Below are positions 10,901 to 16,415 of a stretch of 30,089 nt of DNA, one piece after another; within the stretch, counting starts at the first letter, position 1; each line of letters begins with the position of its first letter. The notes under the pieces were generated by a model that had not been told where the DNA came from, searched no databases, and saw only the letters and a program-made list of their open reading frames with translations. The stretch is taken from positions 1-30,089 of the IMG/VR virus record IMGVR_UViG_3300034093_001477; one strand, given 5' to 3'. Source of the stretch: a virus. A program made the translations under genes and the position numbers.

Positions 10901-12719
10901 TACTGTAGGTAGCGTAGCGTTTGAAAATGCTAATGTTCCAGATTCTAGTCTACAGAACAATCCTTTGCTATTCACAGCAGGTTCTAGAAAGGTTAGAGTT
11001 TCGCACGACAACCATGGCATGAATACAGAATCTGTTGTAGCTATTAAAGCACTACCACCTGTAGCAATTGGTGAAATTTATAGTGCAAAGAATTCTGCAA
11101 TCGTTTCAGGTATTGGTACAAAGTTTGCAACTACAAACGCAATTGTTCCAGGCGCTGTTATCTACAGAGAAGATGGCAAAGTTATCGGCGAAGTTTTATC
11201 TGTCGCCAGCGATACTCAGCTTACTCTAAAAAGCACATCAAACTCTAACTATGGTATTATATCAAACACTGAGCCATTTAGATTCATGAACCCATTAAAT
11301 GGTGTTTCTCCTAATGAGATCTTTAAGTTGGATAGCAACGGAAACTATCTAAATCATAATATAGATTCTGTTGAGCTTGATAGTTATGTTATCACTATTG
11401 GTAGCGAAAATTTACAGACAACTTTAAATACTTCTACCACATCAGTTACACTATCTACTGGCGATACTTCTAATATGTTTGTTGGACAACCAGTTATAAA
11501 GACAAGCGGCACTGGAGTCTTTGCTGACAGCACTACAGTTGCTTCTATAACAAACTCTAGTACATTCGTGTTAAGTGCAGCCCCAACTACTAATGGCGCT
11601 ATTGTGTTCTCTGTTGGTGATATTCCTAACGTAACTGGTGAACGTGGTGGCGATGGTGTACTAGCATCTAGAGACGTTCCATATGATATGTTTAATCCAT
11701 CTATAAACATTGAAAATTATACTGGAACTAATAGCATTATTACATATCAGGGTGTTACAGGAAAGAGCATGGACGGAGCGCAAACTCCTTACCAAACATT
11801 CTTACAGGCTAACCTACCATATACAAACACCTTTAGTATCACTCCTGGTGAGGATAACTATACTCCAGTTCCAATGGTTATTGCTTCTAAGGAAAACTCT
11901 GTTGCGAAAGATTTGAATTTATCTACATTGACATCTTTAAGAAATACAGCGATTATTAATGCAGAACTAATCACATCAAATCCAGATGTGTCACCTATTA
12001 TTAATATTGAAAACGTGGCTATCACTGCGGTGTCTAATAAGACAAACAACCCATCCACCTCTATGAATATCGATCCTATTGATTACATAGAAGTAGTTTC
12101 TGCAGATCAAGGAATTGTGTTTGATGGTACTGGTGTTATGGTTGTGCAAGATTCAGCTTTATATGAAGCTATTTCTGGTATAATTTCTGGACAGTATATT
12201 GTAATTTCTGGTTCTGGCGTTACTCAAAATAATGGAACATGGTTTGTGACTGATGTTGACCCAGAAGGAAAATCATTAACTATTCAGGGTGTATTGAATG
12301 CCAAGGCAGCATCCGAGCCTATTACTATTAAAGCATTGGATCGTTTCTTCTCTGAGCGAACACCAGTTGGCAGTTCCAGCATTAACAAATATGTTACTCG
12401 TAAACTAAAATTTGCAAACCCATGCACATCAGTTAAGATTAAATTTGATGCTGACGTTCCACCAGCAGCAAATATTGGAGTATACTACAAATTAAATCCA
12501 TCTGGAACTGAAACAGACTTTAACTTTGTAGAATATGAAAATGCCAGAACAACAGTTCCTGCAAATCTAAAGAGTAAAGACTCATCATTCTTTGAACACG
12601 AGATTGATCTAGATGACTTACCTTCTTTTGATGCCATAACAATTAAACTTGTTATGACCTCGACTGATTCTACACAAATACCTAGAATTTCAGATCTGCG
12701 AATAATTGCTCTTGCTTAA
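4923..12719 (+). CDS. DUF4815 giant virion structural protein
   Basis: The protein has 2598 residues. The N-terminus (YYDDFDENKKFLKILFRPG, then VQARELNQLQSILQSQI) is the signature opening of DUF4815 phage proteins, known from T4-like cyanophages. Further family-like blocks are RYKVFLFNVVM (about 501), YMRSRRLTVQTKGLKGDTVF (about 1580), FYPFFDG, and SPGWYDPLAQTFLVQ (about 1834) followed by a jelly-roll-like stretch ending in KSQNASTWTAEQ. Inserted modules: a GTGTSF type at about 555-600, an HGF type split at about 624-957 around three ~72-residue repeats (about 658-875), a second GTGTKF type at about 2055-2110, and a GQPVIKTSGTG module at about 2163-2240. GAAGG around 4911-4915 supports the ATG. 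DUF4815 proteins are virion components of unknown exact function. Position after gp8 suggests a baseplate-rim or fiber-attachment role (inference). Confidence 0.88.
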   Translation: MTINFNAEPYYDDFDENKKFLKILFRPGYGVQARELNQLQSILQSQISRVGDHLFKEGSVIIPGEIGFDNALSYVKLTATVGTSGTDGFLPALVGNILVGQTTGVRAKVLTYTTKTSADPSMVYVKYINSGTNGTTKVFAAAETLVSEETGVSVTVQSSAATGVSSGATIQQGVFYVKKNFVLVDAQTIVIDKYSKTPTAKICLEIVEDTVTPEEDETLLDNAAGSFNYSAPGAHRYTISLNLVKKSYDFTIGEGTNFIEILRVKNGNIEYLVNKTLYNELEHTLARRTYDESGNYVVKNFPINIKEFRNNDRGTYVVNKPYLANDIVAHTTAGGVKNFYRALNTGFSDSNTTPRSTAGSTGIVVWQEVSVPPYNNGVYTASTTYTTTTQHEADEAKLAVGLGAGKGYIFGYEVETKATFYTPLLKARATSNDQDLQFSTDLGQYIVVQNLNSFPDVSTYPEVLLYEDPTVTLGVSSGLKRGTARIRAIEYESGAMGTSQARYKVFLFNVVMDLVPSGNGRRYSITNRIKQIVIPAASTSATFTADLALNAVQTSGTVIISGKSIFGTGTSFLTEYEAGEYVYINGTYSRVQTVVSNTAMTLNTNVAGTTSIVIDASSASVVNTSTDVISSTAHGFSTGVEVSYDAGTISTSSGDSISVDTTTDVITVPSTTGLSAGKVIKFGANIAGISANKSYYVKTVPNGTTFTISETPSGATLDLTAEVTKTVTSIVPSTNTIVLSDATNIAVNDKVTFAGTTFGSIVAGTNYFIKTLAANVATISTSSGGTEFDITAVTTTATGVEKTTNFVVVSSVAGMAVGNTITLSGTAFGGLAATTYFIRSIDTAAKKITISTSSGGTAVVFANTASGSMTVTLNTVVTSMTMADAVVTKTSSLSFDANAIGGLVDGGSYFVYAGTSASPTPNSFVLYNSRTGAETGGSLGKMDITAVGTGTAHIFTRNTTSGVKIEKAYRPLVNAGATSLIFKLPYPVIKNVSDVRYTSTRTYIGTIASGSVAVSCDTPYQFANPLAIGSYQLVSRATGQNLTYSGATRSNNNTTIEFTGLGSNNGQQVVIQTTLDASVTTSPKIKTLKSVTHTVTSKSIGESNAIYTGKADGIRIVSVNMDTGSWGQPSGQYTTNITDRFNFITNQTDSYYGISFIQLKDGKSKPTAPIRIVFEHYEHSGSGDFFSVKSYDGIPYQTIPVYNGFALADCIDFRPKVTDNFTGAVVFTDDETLMPKFGTDMVLDLEYYLGKKCKVFMDRNGKVTISEGVSTLVNQPAAPEISDNVLLYDIQLQPYTFGTSSTNILIKGVDNKRYTMADIGKLEQRINNLEYYTSLSLLESETQNLTIRDADGLEKFKNGFVVDNFTGHAIGDTTNPDYLNSIDFESRMLRPFFVQDQIPFVEVASSTNDRTARNYALTGKYITLPFTETTYIEQVRSSSSEKINPFAFFTFLGNMTITPASDTWFEVKRRPDIIVEEKEGNYNTIKNLAEKAGVLGTIWGSWEKNWAGRSEKTTSSQTYAAYSVGGGGFAGGWGVNSQSFTVSTVQVSVPKSRKGTETYVKTIYDERVLEDKILSTTILPYMRSRRLTVQTKGLKGDTVFYPFFDGRNIQEYCTPAEKIIFNARTGKSSIFDTVSRAGNNYSETARLFAGDSTDLSISVGDVLIEYNSAGTVATGVTAIVVGWEKYDAGPDAGKFAVYVVNRKYPVNATTTGFVAGNVIKGTLSEAEGAVVSATTTRAGGELRTSLQGSLNFIFYVPNTTAVKFNTGSNELALLDFETYDKKSSTSSATKAFTASGIYQERQNQIQRIRNGELATRQVSDSDIDKTTETRFSNSPGWYDPLAQTFLVQETNGVFVTSVDLYFYKKDVSAPVMIEIREVVNGYPGKTVLTTSKTQIAASEIKTSDNSSLATNIKFPSPTYLNGNTEYCLVLLSNSDVPEVFVAKQGELSKENGGQIDKQPYMGVFFKSQNASTWTAEQMTDMKFKLNKAAFTTNTVGSVAFENANVPDSSLQNNPLLFTAGSRKVRVSHDNHGMNTESVVAIKALPPVAIGEIYSAKNSAIVSGIGTKFATTNAIVPGAVIYREDGKVIGEVLSVASDTQLTLKSTSNSNYGIISNTEPFRFMNPLNGVSPNEIFKLDSNGNYLNHNIDSVELDSYVITIGSENLQTTLNTSTTSVTLSTGDTSNMFVGQPVIKTSGTGVFADSTTVASITNSSTFVLSAAPTTNGAIVFSVGDIPNVTGERGGDGVLASRDVPYDMFNPSINIENYTGTNSIITYQGVTGKSMDGAQTPYQTFLQANLPYTNTFSITPGEDNYTPVPMVIASKENSVAKDLNLSTLTSLRNTAIINAELITSNPDVSPIINIENVAITAVSNKTNNPSTSMNIDPIDYIEVVSADQGIVFDGTGVMVVQDSALYEAISGIISGQYIVISGSGVTQNNGTWFVTDVDPEGKSLTIQGVLNAKAASEPITIKALDRFFSERTPVGSSSINKYVTRKLKFANPCTSVKIKFDADVPPAANIGVYYKLNPSGTETDFNFVEYENARTTVPANLKSKDSSFFEHEIDLDDLPSFDAITIKLVMTSTDSTQIPRISDLRIIALA
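6894..7545 (+). repeat. Three tandem ~72-residue beta repeats in the DUF4815 gene
   Basis: Units lie at about 6894-7106, 7107-7322 and 7323-7545. Each runs from a strand ending in G or N-x-I/V-x-G, through a DKVTFAGTTFG or NTITLSGTAFG turn, then YFI-K/R, then TISTSSGGT. Units 2 and 3 share a long near-identical DNA block encoding ISTSSGGT. The array interrupts the HGF-type module that starts near 6792 and resumes near 7566. Confidence 0.75.
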
Positions 12720-12721
12720 TT

Positions 12722-12946
12722 ATGGAATTGTTAAAGGTTGAAAACCACGAGGGTCTCTATAGAGACCCTCTAACTAATGTTATTATAAATAACAATAGCA
12801 AAGCATATACAGAATATATTAAAAGAAAACAATTGTTAGAGAAAAAGCAACAAGAGTCAATTTTTAGAGATCAAGAAATTGAAGGTCTTAAACGTGATAT
12901 CGCTGAGATAAAAAAGATGCTTTTAGATGCACTCGATAAAAGGTAA
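12722..12946 (+). CDS. Small coiled-coil virion-associated protein
   Basis: The protein has 74 residues. Its head is MELLKVENHEGLYRDPLTN, then VIINNNSKAYTEYIKRK, followed by a charged heptad-like helix ending EIKKMLLDALDKR. From memory, small proteins of this style (VEN-x-x-GL-x-RD, IN, then a coiled coil) sit beside structural genes in many T4-like marine phages. Their function is unclear, and a chaperone or connector for fibers is one guess. There is no clear ribosome site: the ATG lies 2 nt after the previous stop, so coupling is likely. The coding sequence also holds a perfect 22-nt palindrome (12749-12770) and a perfect TATAAATA (12784-12791). Confidence 0.75.
   Translation: MELLKVENHEGLYRDPLTNVIINNNSKAYTEYIKRKQLLEKKQQESIFRDQEIEGLKRDIAEIKKMLLDALDKR
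12749..12770 (+). terminator. Perfect palindrome inside the 74-aa gene; possible RNA hairpin
   Basis: The 22 nt equal their own reverse complement. Arms GAGGGTCTC and GAGACCCTC flank a TATA loop, giving a 9-bp stem. No T-run follows on the + strand, so termination is not shown; a regulatory or processing hairpin is equally possible. It encodes EGLYRDPL, so it must satisfy coding as well. Confidence 0.45.
12784..12791 (+). promoter_or_regulatory. T4-type late promoter inside a coding sequence (TATAAATA)
   Basis: This is an exact late promoter word 13 nt downstream of the palindrome at 12749-12770. Initiation near 12797 would make a leader of about 150 nt before the fiber start at 12950. The word alone could occur by chance in AT-rich coding DNA; the pairing with the hairpin and the position before the fiber cluster raise the odds. 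Confidence 0.45.
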
Positions 12947-12949
12947 CAA

Positions 12950-14944
12950 ATGCCATTAGTATTAAGAACCGCTGTAGGTAGAACTACTCCCTTAACCAAC
13001 ACTGAGTTGGATTCTAACTTCACGTATCTAGAATCGTATACTGCTACAAAAGTTAGTATAGTTGACTATAACTATCTTACGATCAGATCAAACCTAAATG
13101 CTGCACCAACAAGTGGTGGTAATAGAGGGTTTGAGTCTAACTTAGATGTTAGATACTTGCAAGGTCACGAGCCAAATAACGTATTACCTAGTACAACAAA
13201 TAAAAGTTCAGTTGTACTTCGCGATGCCAATGGTGACTTTACTGCTCGTTACATAACTGCATCTTCTTTTGAAGGTAGATCTACAACATCTGGTGTTGCT
13301 GAACAAGCAACAAAATTAGTAACTAAAAGAAAAATCAATGATGTAGACTTTGATGGTACTGCAGCAATCACCATTTTTGATAAAACAAAGTTACCCTTAA
13401 CTACACAGTTTGTAGCTACTGCTGTTACTGTAGGTGTAACATACATTATTGATGATTTAGGATCAACAAACTGGGTTGCTATGGGAGCATCAGCAAACGC
13501 TGTTGGTGTTATTTTCTATTGTAGTGCTGTAGGTACTGGAACAGGTAAATGTTCAACAGTAATGCTAGACAAACTAAACCTTGCGACATCTACTACTACT
13601 AGAGCAAGTGTTAGATTGAATCACGGAACTGCTCCTACTACTCCACTAAATGGAGATATCTGGACAACTACTGTCGGGCAGTTTAACTACATAAACGGAA
13701 ATACAAAAACTGTTGCATATACAGATTCAAGTATAACTGGAACTTCTAGTAATATTACTGGCGTTGCAGCAATTGCAAATGGTGGTACTGGAAAAACTAC
13801 AGTGGCTGAAGGTCGTGCTGCGTTAGATGCAGCTAAACTTGGCGCTAACTCTGATATAACATCTATTACAGGATTAACTACTGCACTAGCTACAAGTCAG
13901 GGTGGCACTGGAATGGGATCTCCTGGTTCCTCAGGAAACATTCTTATTAGTAATGGTTCTATTTGGACTACAGCTAAACCTTCTGGAACATGGGATATAA
14001 ACATCTCTGGAGTTGCAGCAACTACCACTCGATTAGTCTCTACAGATTCAAGAAACGATGTAACTACACCAAGTACTTTAGCATCTCCTGGTGTTCTTTT
14101 TGACTTTAAAAGAAATGATCTAGCAGGTGGATTGACTGATGGTGGAACATATCACGGTCTAATGACTTTCCGTAAATATGGTTCAACAACAGATTGGACT
14201 GGCGGTAAATCACATCAACTTGGATTCACAGATAACAATAATTTATTCATTAGAAGTGGCACTTTGGCTGAGTGGGGTGCCTGGCATAAGATTGTTACAA
14301 GCAACAACTATAATGATTATGCGCCATCTAAAACTGGTACAGGTGCTAGTGGAACATGGGGAATTAGTATTAGTGGATCTGCTGCGTCAGCTGGAACTGC
14401 CACCTCGGCAGGCAGTGCTACTCTAGCAGCTAGTGCAACAAAACTAGCAACAGCTAGAACAATCAATGGTGTATCTTTTGATGGTACTGCAAATATTACA
14501 ATTGCAGACAGTAATAAATTTGGCACTGGTGGTGGAACTCTTACTGGTAATATTACAATTGCTAACGCTAGCCCTACAATATTCTTAGATGATACCACCA
14601 CCACCACTGGAGCTGGCGCAGCTGGAATAGAATTAGCTATTTCTGTTCAAGGTGAAAACTTTATCATTTATGAACCAGATGATGGTGATCGTGAATGGTT
14701 TAAGATAACAGATGAGAGTTTTACTGGCGATGCATCTGCATATGTATATGGTAAGAAAGTTCTAGATGATACAAACTATACTGGTTATGTTCCATCAAAG
14801 ACAGGTACAGGTGCTTCTGGTACATGGGCTATTAATATTACTGGAGATGCTGCAAATGCTCCTAAATGGGGTGGATCAAGAAAGTTTGTACAAACTTCAG
14901 AACCATCAGGTGCTGTTAATGGTGATATCTGGTTTAAGGTATAA
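12950..14944 (+). CDS. Tail fiber protein, repeat-rich
   Basis: The protein has 664 residues. It opens with VLRTAVGRTTPLTNTELDSN and NFTYLES, sharing the LTNTxxDxNFxxL signature with the fiber at 16416-18599; this is probably the virion-attachment end. Next is LDVRYLQG, a two-part repeat around KINDVDFDGTAAITI (again as TINGVSFDGTANITI), and a module with TYIIDDLGSTNWVAMGASAN of a type frequent in marine phage proteins. Then come the fiber motif AIANGGTGKTT, a knob-like segment around HQLGFTDNNNLFIRSG and WGAWHKIVTSNN, and two copies of PSKTGTGASGTW. The end is SGAVNGDIWFKV, echoing PLNGDIWTTT earlier. There is no S74 chaperone. AAAGG about 7 nt upstream supports the start. Role: a trimeric host-binding fiber or its distal part (inferred from family style). 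Confidence 0.8.
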   Translation: MPLVLRTAVGRTTPLTNTELDSNFTYLESYTATKVSIVDYNYLTIRSNLNAAPTSGGNRGFESNLDVRYLQGHEPNNVLPSTTNKSSVVLRDANGDFTARYITASSFEGRSTTSGVAEQATKLVTKRKINDVDFDGTAAITIFDKTKLPLTTQFVATAVTVGVTYIIDDLGSTNWVAMGASANAVGVIFYCSAVGTGTGKCSTVMLDKLNLATSTTTRASVRLNHGTAPTTPLNGDIWTTTVGQFNYINGNTKTVAYTDSSITGTSSNITGVAAIANGGTGKTTVAEGRAALDAAKLGANSDITSITGLTTALATSQGGTGMGSPGSSGNILISNGSIWTTAKPSGTWDINISGVAATTTRLVSTDSRNDVTTPSTLASPGVLFDFKRNDLAGGLTDGGTYHGLMTFRKYGSTTDWTGGKSHQLGFTDNNNLFIRSGTLAEWGAWHKIVTSNNYNDYAPSKTGTGASGTWGISISGSAASAGTATSAGSATLAASATKLATARTINGVSFDGTANITIADSNKFGTGGGTLTGNITIANASPTIFLDDTTTTTGAGAAGIELAISVQGENFIIYEPDDGDREWFKITDESFTGDASAYVYGKKVLDDTNYTGYVPSKTGTGASGTWAINITGDAANAPKWGGSRKFVQTSEPSGAVNGDIWFKV

Positions 14945-14946
14945 CA

Positions 14947-16374
14947 ATGCTACAATTAGCATATAGTGGTCAAGTTAGACAACTCACAGTTACTGCAGCA
15001 TCTAGAATATACTATACTCTAGTTGGCGCAGGTGGCGGTGGTGGAGGTTCTGATTCTGCTGGAGGGACTCGTGGTACTTCTGGGGATAAACTTGGCGGGT
15101 TTGTAGACGTAAATGCAAACGAAACTTTATACGTTGCAGTCGGCGGTGGCGGTGGTGCTGGCGCAAGTGGTGGTTATGCTGCTGGTGGAGCAGGTGGTGC
15201 TTCATTAATTGGATTTACAGGCGGTAACGGTGGTAATGCTGGTCCATGGGGTAGTTCAGGTGGCGGTGGCGGTGGTGGCGCAGCCACGGTACTGTATAAA
15301 ATAGTTAATGGCCAAAGACAAATAATTGCTGTAGCTTCTGGAGGAGCTGGTGGTGGAGGCGGCGGAAATCGCGTAGCTGGAGTATTTTCTGGAGACTCAT
15401 ATCTTGAATCTTCTACAGCTAGTATTCCATCTACATATCTAGATGCAGGAAGTAATGGAGCTTGGAATAGTATTGGTAATGACTACGGTGTTTGGGATTC
15501 CACATACTATCAATGGGCATGGGCTAATTTTACATGGGCATTTAATGCACCTTATACTGGAAATTACACAGTTAGATTAAGTGTTGATAATTATGGTGGT
15601 TTTTTTGTGAATGGTACCGCAGTTCTTTACACTCCACAAGATTCTCGCGCATCTAACTACAATTCTTATGTAGAAACAACATTTAGTATGAATGCTGGAC
15701 TGAACATACTAAAATTATCTGGTGCAAATTCTGGTGGTCCAGCATTCCTTGGTGCATTAGTTTACAATAATTCAGGAACTTTAGTTTGGAGTTCTAAAAG
15801 CAATCCCAATATAAGCAGCGCTGGTGGTATGGGTGGTGACGGACAGCAACACAGATATGATGGTGGTGGCGCAGGTGGTGGCGGTGGTGGACACATTGGT
15901 GGGCGTGGCGGTTATGTTGCAGGTGATCTTAGATATGTCAATAACATATACGGTAGTGGATATTTTGGTTATGCAGACTGGGGCGCAATGTCTGGCTCTC
16001 GCGGAACTAGTATAAATTATGGAATAACAGTTGCAGCAGGTGCTGGTGGCGGATCAATGAATAATGATTATGGAACTTTTGGTGCAGCAAGTTCTAATGG
16101 CACTAGTGGTTATGCCGCATTTTCTTCTAAAACCACTTCACTTAGTACATATTCTGGTAATTGGAAAACTATTAATGATGTTTATATTAGACAAAACAAC
16201 CAATGGATAGAACCTAAAAACGTTTACGTTAGACAAAACGACGAATGGGTTAATATGTACAGTAACAACGTACCCGCAGCAACAACAGCAAGCAGTGAAC
16301 CATTTATAAGATCTTCTTGGAGAGAAGTTCAATTTATTGAGTATCCAGCACCAGCATATAACTATGATGCGTAA
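14947..16374 (+). CDS. Glycine-rich tail adhesin with inserted PA14-like domain
   Basis: The protein has 475 residues. After a short leader (LQLAYSGQVRQLTVTAASRI) come Gly-rich blocks at about residues 27-140 and 288-385. Dense GGGGG runs recall the polyglycine-II-sandwich adhesins (gp38 type) that cap long tail fibers in some T-even phages. Between them, about 150-280 is a beta-sandwich-like segment with AWANFTWAFNAPYTGNYTVR, FFVNGTAVLY and LNAGLNILKL-like strands, resembling PA14-type sugar-binding domains. The C-terminus has two VY-I/V-RQN-x-x-W units (DVYIRQNNQW and NVYVRQNDEW). AAGG at 14936-14939 supports the start. Only 2 nt separate it from the preceding fiber gene, so adhesin and fiber may be partners. 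The PA14 call is tentative. Confidence 0.75.
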   Translation: MLQLAYSGQVRQLTVTAASRIYYTLVGAGGGGGGSDSAGGTRGTSGDKLGGFVDVNANETLYVAVGGGGGAGASGGYAAGGAGGASLIGFTGGNGGNAGPWGSSGGGGGGGAATVLYKIVNGQRQIIAVASGGAGGGGGGNRVAGVFSGDSYLESSTASIPSTYLDAGSNGAWNSIGNDYGVWDSTYYQWAWANFTWAFNAPYTGNYTVRLSVDNYGGFFVNGTAVLYTPQDSRASNYNSYVETTFSMNAGLNILKLSGANSGGPAFLGALVYNNSGTLVWSSKSNPNISSAGGMGGDGQQHRYDGGGAGGGGGGHIGGRGGYVAGDLRYVNNIYGSGYFGYADWGAMSGSRGTSINYGITVAAGAGGGSMNNDYGTFGAASSNGTSGYAAFSSKTTSLSTYSGNWKTINDVYIRQNNQWIEPKNVYVRQNDEWVNMYSNNVPAATTASSEPFIRSSWREVQFIEYPAPAYNYDA

Positions 16375-16381
16375 ATCCCAA

Positions 16382-16389
16382 CCTAAATA
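16382..16389 (+). promoter_or_regulatory. Possible weak late promoter (CCTAAATA)
   Basis: This matches the T4 late consensus at 6 of 8 positions. It lies in the 41-nt gap before the ATG at 16416. The gap has no terminator-like hairpin. Weak support. Confidence 0.25.
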
Positions 16390-16415
16390 ATTCTAGTATA
16401 ATTTAAAGAACAAAA

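Noticed and set aside
15600-15606. Run of seven T in the Gly-rich adhesin, possible slippage site
   Set aside because: The frame continues normally (GGFFVNG), and no alternative downstream frame of interest is seen.
16011-16018. TATAAATT inside the Gly-rich adhesin gene
   Set aside because: One mismatch and about 400 nt from the next start.
14947-16374. Gly-rich repeats as a collagen or bacterial surface protein
   Set aside because: No Gly-X-Y periodicity, no signal peptide or anchor, and an all-phage context.
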